Assembly (NCBI RefSeq): GCF_027409185.1
Contig: NC_084468.1
Location: forward strand, 140,590,001-140,654,000
Direction of reading: 5' to 3'
DNA length: 64,000 nt
Origin: Cynocephalus volans
Taxonomy: Eukaryota; Chordata; Mammalia; Dermoptera; Cynocephalidae
Numbering within the stretch: the first letter of the stretch is position 1; each line of letters starts with the position of its first letter. This document shows, in pieces, positions 45,801-58,940 of the stretch. The position numbers and the translations under genes are program-made. The notes under the pieces are model-generated. The model searched no databases. It was not told the origin of the DNA and saw nothing but the letters and a program-made list of their open reading frames with translations.

Positions 45801-46721
45801 TGCCTGTCCCCTAATATCTCTTTCATTGGTCTTTGCTTGATGGCAAAAACTTCTGTCATTAGATCCTCATTTGTTTGTGTTAAGCACTGTTCTCTCTAGG
45901 CAGTAACAGATATCATAGTGTGAACTATTTTTATGAGAACTTTTTTCTCTGTCAGGAGGAGCAAGACTACAGGAGAGGATTGGGTGTCTTCTGCAGAGCA
46001 GTGTGTGAGGAATGACCCTCTCCTTTCCAGCTGGGTGGATAGAATAGGGGGGAGATGGCTTGTAATTCTGCTGAACAGAGACAGACTTTTGATGGCTACA
46101 TACAAAGCTCAAGTAATGTGTCCTAGGTTCTCATCTTCACAGGGAATTCTCTAGCAGACTGTAACAGACCAAAATGATCATCAGAAAATAGTCCTATTAT
46201 TAGATATAGAAAATCTGAACAGACCAATTACAACAAAAGAGATTGAAGCTGTTATCAGAAGGCTCCCAAAAAGGAAAGCCCAGAACTGGATGGGTTCACA
46301 GCAGAATTCTACCAAACCTTCAAAGAGGAATTGATACCAGTTCTCTACAAACTATTCCAAGAGATTAAAACAGAGGCCATTCTCCCAAACTAATTCTATG
46401 AGGCAAATATCATCCTGATACCCAAACCAGCAAAGACAAAACAAAAAAAGAAAACTACAGGCCAGTATCCTTGATGAATACAGATCCAAAAATACTCAAT
46501 AAAATACTAGCTAACAGAATACAGCAACACACACAAAATTATACATCATGACCAAGTGGAATTCATCCCAGGGATGCAAGGTAGGTTCAACATACACAAA
46601 TCAATAAAGGTGATACACCACATCAAATAAAATCAAAGACAAAGACCATACGATCATCTCTATGGATGCTAAAAAAGCATTTGACAAAATTCATTCATGA
46701 TAAAGACTCTACAGGCTAGGT

Positions 46722-47015
46722 ATGGACGGAAAGTATCTCGACTTAATTAAAGCCATATATGATAAGCCCACTGCCAATATCATTCTGAATGGGGAAAAGC
46801 TGAAATTTTTTCCCTTAAGAACAGAAACTAGAAAGGGATGCCCACTCTCACCATTCCTATTCAACATAGTGTTGGATGTACTAGCCAGAGCAATCAGAGA
46901 AGAGAAGGACATAAAGGGCATCCGGATTGGAAGTGATGAAGTCAAATGGTACCTGTTTACAGATGATATGATCCAGTATATCGAACAACCTAAAGCCTCT
47001 ACAAAAAGCTCTTAG
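46722..47015 (+). pseudogene. L1 ORF2 reverse-transcriptase fragment
   Basis: This 97-codon frame encodes the palm of the L1 reverse transcriptase, with [14 protein letters not shown] and the FTDD catalytic box. Alanine of FADD is replaced by threonine. It ends at a stop after KASTKSS and continues in another frame downstream. The host has no use for it that I can see. Confidence 0.85.
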
Positions 47016-47017
47016 AG

Positions 47018-47446
47018 TTGATAAATGATTTCAGCATAGTTGCAGGATACAAAATCAACATACAAAAATCAGTAGCATTTCTGTACTCCACCAGTGAACA
47101 TGAAGAAAAAGAAATCAAGAAAGCTAGCCCATTTACAATAGCTACCAAAAAAATAAAATACTTAAGAATAAAGTTAACCAAGGATGTGAGAAATCTCTAC
47201 AATGAGAACTATAAACCACTGTTCAGAGAAATTAAAAAGGACACAGGAAGATGGAAAGATATCCCATGCTCTTGGATTGGAAGAATTAACATTGTGAAAA
47301 TGTCCATACTAACCAAAGTGATCGACAGATTCAATGCAATCCCCATCAAAATTCCAAAGAAGTTTTTCTCTGAAATAGAAAAAAACTACCCTAACATTTA
47401 TATGGAACAAAAAACCAGGAATAGCCAAAGCAATTCTGAGCAATAA
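47018..47446 (+). pseudogene. L1 ORF2 fragment following the RT core
   Basis: This 142-codon frame is frameshifted relative to the upstream RT fragment. It contains [18 protein letters not shown], then [12 protein letters not shown] and the '[20 protein letters not shown]' segment, which follow the RT domain in L1 ORF2. It ends at a stop created beside the AATA run. Confidence 0.85.
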
Positions 47447-47463
47447 ATAAATAAATAAATAAA
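47444..47463 (+). repeat. (AATA)n inside L1 ORF2
   Basis: Four to five AATA units occupy the spot where L1 normally has an A-rich codon run before AAAGCTGGAGGCAT. Confidence 0.8.
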
Positions 47464-48959
47464 GCTGGAGGCATAACACTACTTGACTTTAAACTATACT
47501 ACAAAGCTATAATAACCAAAACAGCATGGTACTGGCATAAAAACACACACAGATCAATGGAATAGAATAGAGAATCCAGAAATCAATCCATACACCTACA
47601 GTCATCTGATCTTTGACAAAGGCACCAAGTTATGCACTGGGGAAGAGACTGCCTCTTCAGCAAATGGTGCTGAGAAAAATGGATATTCATATGCAGGAGA
47701 ATGAAACTAGACCCCATACCTCTCACTGTATACCAAAATCAACTCAAAATGGATTAAAGAATTAAACATATATCCTGAAACAATAAAACCCCTTAAATAA
47801 AACATGGGGGAAACACTCCAGGAAGTAGGATTGGGTACAGACTTCATGGATACAACCCCAAAAGCACAGGCAACCAAAGGAAAAACAAATGGGATTATAT
47901 CAAACTAAAAAGCTTCTGCACAGCAAAAGAAACAATCAACAGAGTGAAAAGACAACCAACAGAGTGGGAGAAAATATTGCAAAATATACATCTGACAAAG
48001 GATTAATATCCAGAATATACAAGGAATTCAAGCAACTTTACAGCAAAAAACCAAATAACCCAATTAAGAAATTGGCAAAAGAGATGAATAGGCATTTCTC
48101 AAAGGAAGATATATGAATGGCCAACAGACACATGAAGAAATGCTCAGCATCATTCCGCATTCGGGAAATGTAAATCAAAACCACTTTGAGATAGCATCTC
48201 ACTCCCGTTAGGATGGCTAATATCCAAAAGACTGAGAATGATAAATGCTGACGAGGTTGTGGAGAAAAAGGAACCCTCATACACTCTTGGTGGGACTGCA
48301 AAATGGTGCAGCCTTTATGGAAAATGGTATGGAGGTTCCTCAAACAATTACAGATAGATCTACCATATGATCCAGCTATTCCACTGCTGGGAATATACCC
48401 AGAGGAATGGAAATTATCATGTCGAAGGTATACCTGTACTCCAATGTTTATTGCAGCACTCTTTACAATAGCTAAGAGTTGGAACCAGTCCAAATGTCCA
48501 TCATCAGATTAGTGGATAAGGAAACTGTTGTTTATCTACACAATTGAATACTACTCTGCTATAAAAAAGAATGAAATACTGCCATTCACAGCAACATGGA
48601 TGGACTTAGAAAAAATTAGATTAAGTGAAATAAGTCAGGCACAGAAAGAGAAATACCACATGTTCTCACTTATTTGTGGGAGCTAAAAATCAATCAATAT
48701 ACAAACAAACTGGGGACAGGGGAATGGGGAAGAAGACATAACAATCACAATCCTTGAACTTGTTATGACAAGTGAACAGATATGATGTTGATGGGGGCAA
48801 AGGGGAGAAAGAGGGGGCAAAGAGGAATTCATAAAGGTACATGAAAATCAACTACATTGTATATCGATAAATTAAAATAAAAAAAGAAAAGAATTCTATT
48901 ACAAACTTTAAAACTAGTGCTTATTCCTGAATGTTCCTATATTTTGAAAGTTCCTGTGA

Positions 48960-49440
48960 CAGTTGAAATTGTAAATTTTTTTCTTTTTATATAGACTTGT
49001 TAAGTACACTTTCTTTTTAAATAGACTTAGAGCAATTTTAGGTTCACAGCAAAACTGAGCAAAAACCACAGTGTTCCCATATTCTCCTTGCCCACATATT
49101 CTCAGAGCCTCCTCTGCATCAACATTAGGGCATCATTGGGTTACATTTATTACAATTGAACTTATATTGATACATCATTACCAATTAAAGTGCATAGTTT
49201 ACATTGGGGTTCAGTCTTTTTGTACATTTTATGGGTATTTACAGACGTACAATGGCATGTCAACCATTCATACAGTATAGTTTCACCACCCTAAAAATCC
49301 CACCCTCTCCCCTAACCCCTGGCAACCATTGTATCTTTTTACTTTCTCCATAGTTTTTGCTTCGTCCAGAATGTCCTTTTATTAGAATCAAACAATGTGT
49401 AGTCTTTTCAGATTGGCTTCTTTCACTTAGTAATATGCAT
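48960..49440 (-). repeat. Old L1 fragment, antisense
   Basis: 'aaatagacttagagcaattttaggttcacagcaaaactgagc', 'cctaacccctggcaaccattg' and 'cagattggcttctttcacttagtaatatgcat' match an old L1 (L1M-type) in reverse. It abuts the poly-T of the next element. Confidence 0.75.
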
Positions 49441-52400
49441 TTTTTTTTTTTTTTGGTTAGGAATTTATTTTTTAATTGAAACATTGATCGTACATAACTT
49501 TAGAGTACAGAGTGATATTTTAATACATGTATACAATGTGTAATGATCAAATCAGGGTAGTAAGCAAATTCATCAACATAAAAATGTGCCATTTCTTTGT
49601 GATAAGAACATTTGAACTCCTCTCTTACAGCCATTTGAGAACATACAATAAATTATTGTTAATTATAGATATGTAGCACTACTGTTCACCACTAGAACTT
49701 ATTTCTCCTATCTAGGTGTAATTTTGTGTCTATTAACCAACCTCTCACTGTCCGCCTCTCCCTTCTCCCTCTAGTATCCACAATTCTACTCTCTACTTCT
49801 AAAGTTCAACTTTTAATTTATTTATTTATTTTTAGCTCCCACATACGAATGAGAACATGCAGTATTTATCTTTTTTTTGGTCTGGCTTATTTCATTTAAC
49901 ATAGTGTCTTCCTGTCATTCCTTTTGATGGCTGAGTAGTATTCCATTGTATAAATATACCACTTTTTATTTATTCATCTGTCCATGGACACCTAGGTCAA
50001 TTCCATATCTTGGCTATTGTGAATAGTGCTGCAGTAAACATGGCAGTGCAAATATTTTCTCAGTCTGCTAATTTCCTTTCCTGTGGATAAATACCCAGCA
50101 GTGGGATTGCTGGATCATATAGTAGTTCTATTTTTAGTTTCTTGAGGAACCTCCGTATTGTTTTCCTTAGTGACTGTACTAATTTACGTTCCCACCAACA
50201 GCATATAAGCAATCCCCTTTCTCCACATCTTCGCCAGCATTTGTTACCTATTGCCTTTTTGATAATAGCCATTGTGACTGGGGTGAGATGATCTCATTGT
50301 GGTTTTGATTTCCATTTCCCTGATGATTAGTGATGTTGAGAATTTTTTCATGTACCTCATGGCCATTCATATGTCTTCTTTTGAGAAATGTCTATTTGGG
50401 TTACTTGCCCATTTTTTAATCGGAGTATTTGGGTTTTTTTGCTAAGTTCCTTGCATATTCTGGATATTAATCCCTTATTGGATACACAGTTTGCAGATAT
50501 TGTTCTTCCATTCTGCTAGTTGCTTCTTTGTTCTGTTGATTGTTGCTTTTGCTGTCAGAAGCTTTTTAGTTTGATATAATCCTATTTGTCTATTTTTGGT
50601 TTTGTTGCTTGTGTTTTAGATGTCTTCTCCATAAAATTTTTGCCCAGATCAGTGTCTTGGAGTGTTTTCCCTATATTTTCTTCTAGTAGTTTTATAGTTT
50701 CAGGTCTTAACATTTAAGTTTTTAATTGATTTTGAGTTGATTTTGGTAAATGGTGAGAGATAGGGGTCTATTTTCTTTCTTTGGCATATGGATATGCAGC
50801 TTAGCCAGCACCATTATTGAACAGGCTGTCCTTTCCCGAATGTATGTTTTGACACTTTTGTCAAAGATCAGTTGGTTGTAAATATGTGCATTTATTTCTG
50901 GGTTCTCCGTTCTATTTCATTGGTCTATGGGTCTGTTTTTATGCCGGTACCATGCTGTTTTGGTTAGTATAGCTTTGTAGTTTATTTTGAAGTCAGGTAG
51001 TGGGATGCTTCTAGCTTTGTGCTTTTTGGTCAGGATTAATTTGGTAATTCAGGATCTTTTGTAGTTCCATATGAATTTTAGGATTTTTTTTCTATTTCTG
51101 TGAAGAATGTCATTGATATTTTAATAAGAATTGTGTTGGATCTGAAGGTTGCTTGGGTAGTATAGTCATTTTGACAATATTCCTACAATCCATGAACATA
51201 GAATGTCTTTCCATTTTTTTGTGTCCTCTTTAATTTGTTTCATCAGTGTTGTGTAGTTTTCATTATAGAGTTCTTTCATCTCTTTGGTTAAATTTATTCC
51301 AAGGTATATTACTTTTTTGGTAGCTATTGTAAATGGGATTACTTTCTTGATTTCTTTTTCAGCTAACTCATTATTGATGTATAGAAATGCTATTGATTTT
51401 GTATGTTGATGTATGTTGATTTTGTGTCCTCCAGCTATGCTGAATTTATCAGTTCTAAGAGATTTTTGGTGAAGTTTTTAGGTTTTTCTATATGTAAGAT
51501 CATGTTGTCTGCAAACTGAGACAATTTGACTTCCTCTTTTCTAATTTGGATGCCATTTCTTTCTTTCTCTTGCCTAATTGCTCTGGCTAGAACTTCCAGT
51601 ATTATGTTAAATAAGAGTGATGAGAGTGGGCATCCTTGTCTTGTCCTTTTTTTTTTAGAGGAAAAGCTTTCATCTTTTCCCCATTCATGATGATGTTAGC
51701 TGTGAAGTTTTCATATATGGCCTTTATTGTGTTGAGGTACTTTCCTTCTATACCTAATTTGTTGAGTTTTTTATCATGAAGTGATGCTGAATTTTGTCAA
51801 ATACTTTTTCTGCATCTATTGAGATGATCAAATGATATTTGTCTTTCATGTTATTGATGTGGTATATCACAATTATTGCTTTGTGTATGTTGGAACCATC
51901 CTTGCATCCCTGGAATAAATCTCACTTGGTTATGGTTATCTTCTTGATGTGCTGTTGAATTTGATTTCCTAGTATTTTGTTGAGAATTTTTGTGCCTATG
52001 TTCATCTTGGATATTGGCCTATAGTTTTCTTTTTTGTTGTGTCCTTGTCTGAGTTTGGTATTAGGATGATGCTGGCCTCATAGAATGAGTTTGGGAGAAT
52101 ACTCTCTGCTTCACTATTTTTGGAATAGTTTGAGAAGAACTGGTATGAATTCTTCTTTAAATATTTGGTAGAATTCAACAGTGAAGCCATCTGGTCCTGG
52201 GCCTTTCTTTGTTGGGAGGCTGCTGATTACTGATTCAATCTCGTTACTCATTATTGGTTTGTTCAGGTTTTCTATTTCTTCTGGATTCAGTCTTGGTAGG
52301 TTGTATGTGTGCAGAAATTTATCCATTTCCTCTAGGTTTTCCAATTTAATGGTGTAAGTTGTTCATAATAGTCTCTAATGATTCTTTATATTTCAGTGGT

Positions 52401-54400
52401 ATCAGTTGTAATGTGTCCTTTTTCATTTTTGACTTTCATTAGTTCAGTCGTTTTTCTTAGTCTAGCTAATGGTTTGTCTATTTTGTGTCTTTTCAAAAAA
52501 CCAACTTTTTGTTTCATTGATCTTTTGTATCTTTTTTTAATCTCTATTTCATTTAGTTCTAATGTGATCTTCATTATCTCTTTTTGTCTGCTAATTATGG
52601 CTTTTGCCTTTCTTTCTTTCTTTCTTTCTTTTTTTTTTTTTTTTTTTTTTTGCTCTTCTAGTTCTTTGACATGCATTAGGTTGTTTATTTGAAATCTTTC
52701 TACTTTTTTGATGTACGTGCTTGTTGCAGTAAGTGTATATCTTAGTACTGCTTTTGCAGTATCACATAGGTTTTGGTATGTTCTGCTTCTATTTTCATTG
52801 GCTTCAAAGAATTATTTGATTTCCTGCTTAATATCTTCTTTGATCTATTGGTTGTTTAGGAGCATGTTGCTTAATTTCTATGTATTTGTAGTTTCTAAAA
52901 TTTCACTTGTTATTGATTTCTAGTTTTATTCCATTGTGGTCTAAAAAGATACTTGATTTGAATTTTATAGAATTTGTTGAGACTTGATTTGTGGCCTAAC
53001 ATGTGGTTTATCCTGGAGAATGATCCATGTGCTGATGAGAAGAATGTGTATTCTGCAGTTTTTGGATGAAATGTTCTATAAATGTTTGTGAAGTTCATTT
53101 GTTCTGTAGTGCAGTGTAAATCCATTGTTCCTTTGATTTTTTTTTTTTTTTTTTTGGTCTAGATAATCTCTCCAATGGTGAGAGAGGAGGGATGAAGTCC
53201 CCAACTGTTACTGTATTGGGGTCTGTCTCTCCCTTTAGATCCAATAATATTTGCTTTATATGTCTGGATACTCTGATGTTGGGTGAATATATATTTACAA
53301 TTGTTATGTCTTCTTGCTGAATTGATGCCTATGTCATGATATAATATCCTTATTTGTCTTTTTTTGTATTTTTTGGTTTAATGTCTTTTTTATCTAATAC
53401 AAATATAGCTACACCTGCTTGTTCCTAATTTCCATTAGCATGAAGTATCTTTTTCCATTTCTTCACTATTAGTCTATGTATGTCTTTACAGGTAAAGTGA
53501 GTTTCTTGTAGCCAGGAAACAGTTGTGTCTTATTTTTTAATCTATTCAGCCAGTCTATGTCTTTTAGATGGGGAATTTAATTCATTTATATTCAAGGTTA
53601 TTACTGAAAGGTATTGCCTTACTGCTGGCATTTTGTTAATTGTTTTGTAGTTATTTTATTTATCTTTCATTCCTTTCTCTTTTATTGTTTGTCTTTGCTA
53701 TTTGGTAGGGTTTTTTTTGTAGTGATTAGATGTAATTTCTTTCTCTTTTTTGTTTGCATATCTGCTCTATCAGTGAGTTTTATTTTTCTCATGTTATCAT
53801 GATAGTAATTATCATTCTTTTGCTTCCACTTGTAGAACTCCATAAGGATTTCTTGTAGGACCAGTCTAGTATAGTGGTCCTGAATTCTCATGGTTTTTGT
53901 TCAGGAAAGACAGTATTTCTATTTCATCTGAAGGATAGCTTTGTTGGGTATAGTATTCTTTGCTGGCAGTTTTTTCTTTCAGCACTTTGAATATACCAAC
54001 TCTCTCCTTGTTTGTAAGGTTTCTGGTGAGAAATCTACTATCAGTTTGATGGGGATTTCCTTATAGGTGACTTGATGCTTTTCTCTTGCTGGTTTTAGAA
54101 TTCTGTTTTTTTCTTTGACTTTTGACAGTCTGATTATAATGTGTCTCAGAGAGGACCTTTTGGGGTTAAATCTGGGTATCTTTGAGTCCCTTGGAATTGG
54201 AAATCTGTATCTCTCCCAATACTTGGGAAGTTTTCCGTTATTATTTTGTTAAGTAGGTTTTGATGCCTTTTCCTTTCTCTACCCCTTTTGGAACACCTCT
54301 GATAGAAATGCTTCTATTCTTAAGGTTGTCCAATAGATCTAATAGGCTTTCTTCATTTTTTTAAAGTTCTTTTTCTTTTATTTGGACCTGTAGAATTAGT
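49441..54400 (-). mobile_element. L1 LINE, nearly 5 kb, antisense, with ORF2 and part of ORF1
   Basis: The poly-T at 49441 is the 3' tail. A 3' region lies to about 49860. ORF2 remnants follow: the [13 protein letters not shown]-terminus (50060-50272), RT-linker peptides at 52002-52344 ([28 protein letters not shown]), the 'HITTDTTEI' region (52386-52676), and the endonuclease C-terminal part (52910-53125, IYRTFHPKTAEYTFFSSAHG). The endonuclease N-terminal part is readable up to about 53640. 53850-54400 reads like antisense ORF1-side L1 sequence. Numerous stops and frameshifts make it inactive. It is more diverged than the plus-strand L1 next to it. Confidence 0.85.
52608..52652. repeat. (TTTC)n/poly-T tract
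   Basis: Several TTTC units lead into about 22 T. On the minus strand this is a Lys/Glu-coding expansion inside the dead L1 ORF2. Confidence 0.85.
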
Positions 54401-54718
54401 TTGTTGATATCCACTAAATAACTTGCTGAGATTTTGATTGGGAGTGTGATGAATTTATAGATCAAGTTGAGAAGAACTGACATCTTGACAATATTGAATC
54501 TTCCTGTTCATGAACATGGCCTATCTCTCCATTTATTTGGTTCTTTGTTGCTTTCTTCTATTAGAGTTTTATAGTTTTCCTCATATAGATCTTGTGCATA
54601 TTTTGTCAAGATATGCACTAAATATTTCATTTTTGGAGGTTCAAATGTAAATAGTATCTTGTTTTTTGGTTCAAATTCTACTTCTTCATTGCTGGCATAT
54701 GAGATATTGTTAAAATAT
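54400..54718 (-). repeat. Separate old L1 ORF2 fragment, antisense
   Basis: 'gacaatattgaatcttcctgttcatgaacatgg' and 'agagttttatagttttcctcatatagatcttg' match antisense L1 ORF2 downstream of the RT core, so the piece is not collinear with the adjoining L1 5' end. Confidence 0.65.
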
Positions 54719-54849
54719 TTTAACAGGTGTGTATTTCAGAGCTGGCCAGAGCATGCTGGCTGCATTCACGTTAGGCTAGCTGCTTTCCTCTTTTTTTTTT
54801 AAATGTCTCTCCATTTTTGTGTGTTTTGTTTTATATTGTTACTAAACTT

Positions 54850-55260
54850 ATTTCTGAGTTTTCTTAAATAATTTTTCTAATTGTTAAAATGACATAATTT
54901 TTTTATAAATTATTTGGAAAATGCAAACAAATATAAAAATGAAAACCCAAATCATCCTTAATGCTGTTACACATATTTAACCACTTTTTATTTTTTTCCA
55001 GTGCTTTTTATGTTGGTGTATACTGAGTTGTATTGACTAAATCATATTGTATATCAAGCTATGTAATCTGATTTTTCACTCATTATAATACATGACAATT
55101 TCCCCATGTCAGTAAGATGATTTTTAGAATAATTTTTAATGACATTGTGGTATCTTCTTAAATTGTTGTCTTCAGAAACTTAGGGTATATTCTGCTAGTG
55201 GATATTTAGGTTGTTTCCAGTTTTTGACTGTTAACAGTGTGAGAACAGATTATATAATAC
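54850..55260 (-). repeat. Old LINE fragment (L1M-type), antisense
   Basis: 'atttggaaaatgcaaacaaatataaaaatgaaaacccaaatcatcc' and 'ggatatttaggttgtttccagtttttgactg' belong to a frequent old L1-derived repeat. Confidence 0.55.
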
Positions 55261-55954
55261 AGGCTCTCATAGGACATTCCTGAAAGTGAGCTCAGGTGAA
55301 TGCTGTGAAAATGTTTGGCATACTCTGAAATCTTAGGCAATTATTTGTGTGTTCTGTGCAATTCTTATCACCCATCTTCCCTTGCCTATATCCAAACAAC
55401 AGACCTTCTGGAACTGGTATCTCTAGGCTCTGTGAAAATTATGCAGTAAAAAAGTCAGTAAGAAAAATTATTTAATATGGTGGAAATCCATTTGATACAG
55501 TACTAGAACAGCAGTAACAAACTGAAAACCATAAATAGGCTCAATAAATGAGAATAGGGATTGCTTTTTTGGAGAGAAACTTTCTCTTGTCCTTGAGGAA
55601 GGCGAGGGATGAAGAAGGACAGAAGAATGTGGTATGTGAATGAGAAGAAAGCTCAATAAATGTCATTGTCTAAGGCCAAACTGCATATTTGAAAACTGAA
55701 TCTGAATGCCTGGAATTCATTAAGGTGGTTTCTCTGTAGGAGTTCACCCACTGCTTCATGCTTCAGCTACCAAGAAGCCTGTTAAAGGAAACAGTAATTA
55801 AGGCTGTTTGTCTTAGAGCAATAATAGATTCTTTGGCTAAAAAAAACAATAGGATATTCCTATTGTAGTCCCCATCTTTGTTATTTATTTTTAATTTTTT
55901 GAGAGACAGTACAGTCATATGGTTTAATATTCAGAAGGCACAAAATCATGGTGG

Positions 55955-56180
55955 ATATTTAGAGCACATTTACTGTGTGCCTGACTCTGTGTAAAGCACT
56001 TTACATTTAATTATCAAAACAACACTTATGAAGTAGGTACTATTATCCCCTTTTTGCAGATGAGGATTTTGAGAAACAAAGAGATCAGGAAACTCACAAA
56101 AGTCACATAGCTCAAAAGAGGCAGAGGTAGGACCTGAGCCCAAGCTGCCTGGGTCCAGAGTCTATACTCTATACTGTTAT
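55955..56180 (-). repeat. MIR SINE, antisense
   Basis: 'tatttagagcacatttactgtgtgcctgactctgtgtaaagcactttaca' through 'gtaggacctgagcccaagctgcctgggtccagag' follows antisense MIR almost end to end. Confidence 0.9.
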
Positions 56181-56289
56181 GATAGATGTGCATTAAATAG
56201 CATAGAGAAAGCCCTTCCCTGTGAAAAGACTTTAGCTTTCTTCTCTTCTTCGACAATCTCGCTTTCTACTCCAAATAGCATTACACATT

Positions 56290-56700
56290 TGTTGTATGTA
56301 TTTCTAGAAATATTATTACACATGCATAATAAAATCCAGAGTCTCCTGCCCCCAGTTTTTTCTTTTTATAGGTATACAGCAGCATTCTATATACAATATT
56401 TTGTACTTCTTTTTTTCTAATTAAAATTACGTCTTCAAGCTTATTATGTAATTATATAAGGAGCTTCTTCATTCTTTGTTGTATTCGTATAATAATCCAT
56501 TATACAGATGTACCATAGTTTATTAAACTCTCTTATGCTGACTGTTTTTACTCCTTTGTCATTCTAAACAGTGCTGCAATGAATACCTTTATGTAGTGAA
56601 TACCTTTATGTATACACTTTGTACCTGTGCAAGTTTATCTGCAGGACTCTTAGAAGTGGAATTGCTAGATCCAAAATATATGTGCTTGTACCCACTTCTT
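56290..56700 (-). repeat. Old LINE fragment (L1M-type), antisense
   Basis: 'taataatccattatacagatgtaccatagtttatt', 'cagtgctgcaatgaatacc' and 'agaagtggaattgctagatcc' are antisense old L1. Confidence 0.65.
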
Positions 56701-57654
56701 TTAGAGATAATTTTACAACCAAAGATGAGTGACAATTGTATATTTATTTTGGTTCTCTCATTTTGTGAATGAAAAAGTTACACAGAGAATCATTCTTTTG
56801 ACTTCTGGAAACTTCTAGGAAAATAGAAATATTATTTTGCATAATTTAATTGGATCTAGAGTTAATATGTAGGGCAATATCTTGAATATTTATCTTGAAA
56901 TTTATTCATTCACCTTTTATTAGTATATAGTGTCCCTGAAAAGGAAATGGGGAAACCTTATCTTCAGGAAAAGATACAAAATCATGCTGATGCAAGTTAC
57001 CTTTTAGCAGCAAAAAGAAATTATACATTTCAGTAATCCAGGAATATAATAATGAGTCTTGACTGCTTTGGTTATGCTGACAAAGGTATAAAAGAATGCT
57101 TAATGAATATTGAATTAATACATGCATGGAGATGAATAGCAAAGCTCTTTTACTGGTCAGTGATTTTACTTTACTTTTTAGTATGGGTAGTTTCTAGTGT
57201 ATAAATATCAGAAAAGAATTAAAAGAACCATTTTGGAAAAAATGGGTCATATATAGAGATTCTGTGGATTTTTAAAGGGGAGAAAGGGAAGAAACTATTA
57301 TTAACATCAGCAAAATCTAGAAAGCTAGCAAAGGGCAGAATCTTGGCTGGCACAGTGATCTGCCCACACAGGGTCCTTCTTACCTCAGAAAAACTTGTGC
57401 TTTTTCCCCTCAGATTTTGTTAGCACCTTTTGAAAGTTCTATTAATTAGGGATGTGTTTATATTAAGAAGCATGCTTATCAAAGGATGGAGTATATCTAG
57501 AAGGGTTAAGGGGTACCATGCAGTAACATAAATTAATTCATTAAGTTTGCTTTTCTCTTAGTATCAGGCTGAGATAATCTATTCTAAATTATACTGTGCA
57601 CATTTAATAAATAACTTGGGATTATAGTGTGTTGGAATTGAAAGACCAGACCTT

Positions 57655-57788
57655 TAGGGGTACTTTTAGTCCCATTCCATCATTTTATAGAAGAGGAAAT
57701 GCTGGACTAAGAGGTGGAGTGTGAGTGGGACTATTGATCCTGCCCCAAACCCAGGCATTCTGACATCCAGTGCAGTGTTCTGCAATTA
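57655..57788 (-). repeat. MIR SINE fragment, antisense
   Basis: 'atcattttatagaagaggaaatgctgg' and 'aacccaggcattctgacatccag' follow antisense MIR. Confidence 0.6.
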
Positions 57789-58504
57789 AGTGGGGTGTAG
57801 GTTGCGGTGCTGTACTACACACAAACTTCACCTGTTTCGGTTTTGCCTGACATAACCCTGAGCTCAGAAAAGAAGGAAGAAATTTTGTCTTTCTTCTTCT
57901 GTATTTGGAAATTCCCTGTTCATAGCACCCAAACCTCAGTCTGTATTGTGACTCATACTATGTTTTGTTACTGCTGTGTGAACATATTATATAAAAACTT
58001 AGTGTTTTTAATTTGTGACCTTCGCTATCATAGCATTGCTATAGTGGCAGAGGGGGGAAACAAGCTCTCAGAGTTACAGACATCCTACTCACACAAATTT
58101 TTGGCTGTCATCTTTATTAAAGGTTGGTTATATTTAGGAAAATATGGGGACCTGAAAGTTACTTATTGCAGTATTTTGTCCTTCCCTCAGACATGGTAAT
58201 CATTACATTGGTCAATAATTCTTTATCCCACAGTTCCAAAATCCTAAAATTTCTGAAAAATCTTTGGGGACTGATCTGAACTGATGTGAGGCTATTTATA
58301 ATCTCTGTCTAATCCGCTTAACATCAATACATGTATCCATAACCTGGGCTGGTGAACTATTACTTCGTTTGATTTTGGGATTTGACTATATCTCTAACCT
58401 TGGAGGAGGTATTACATAACATCTGACCCCAAGAATCCCAGTTAAGGGGTTATATATCTGAATTGATCTTTGAATTACACTCTACAGTTTTAAAAGTATA
58501 TTTG

Positions 58505-58680
58505 TACTTATTCTGTTTTTCCTGACAACCTTGTGAGACAGATAAGGCAGACATGTTTTGAGAAAGCTGAGCACTAAAGTCAGAACTTTTCTTAAAATCA
58601 TCTGGATTGAAAGTGGCAGAGCTAGTTGGAAGCTCTGTTTACCCCAGTGAGTACTAATCCATGTCCCAAGCATCACATTC
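58505..58680 (-). repeat. MIR SINE fragment, antisense
   Basis: 'acaaccttgtgagacagataaggcagac' and 'gaaagtggcagagctagttggaagc' are weak MIR matches. Confidence 0.5.
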
Positions 58681-58699
58681 TCTCTGACTTGCATCCATC

Positions 58700-58940
58700 C
58701 CTCACCCCCATTGTGTGGGCTTCACCTCTTCATCGTTTAGAGTCCCCATAAGCAATATAGACATTTATCTCAGTACCTGTAACAGTATGTAGTTCACTTA
58801 GTTAAACAAGTATGTTGGCCTTCCCATATCAGATTATAAGCATTTTGAGGTAAGCATTTTGGATCCAGTTAATTTCTGTTCCCAGTATCTTTCATGGTGC
58901 TTGGGTAAAGCCAGGTGCTCATAAGTGTGTGGCAATAATG
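58700..58940 (+). repeat. L2 LINE 3' end
   Basis: 'cagattataagcattttgaggtaagcattttgg' and 'tttcatggtgcttgggtaaagccaggtgctcataag' follow L2. Confidence 0.6.

Larger units (their letters stand above)
46190..48893 (+). mobile_element. L1 LINE, 5'-truncated, ORF2 broken
   Basis: The element starts in the ORF2 linker before the reverse transcriptase ('gaaaatctgaacagaccaattac') and runs to the 3' end. The fragment 46722-47015 shows GCPLSP (residues 39-44) and FTDDM (79-83), where L1 normally has FADD. A frameshift separates it from 47018-47446. A tetranucleotide run replaces a few codons near 47444-47463, and the C-terminal fragment 48303-48512 has [12 protein letters not shown]. It ends in an A-rich tail. 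It is not active. Confidence 0.9.

Noticed and set aside
52386..52676. Lys/Glu-rich minus-strand protein
   Set aside because: It is part of a dead L1 ORF2, with the Lys/Glu tract produced by a (TTTC)n/poly-T microsatellite.
57807..58199. 130-codon open frame, plus strand
   Set aside because: It lies in intronic DNA with no recognisable domain or conserved start; it is probably chance.
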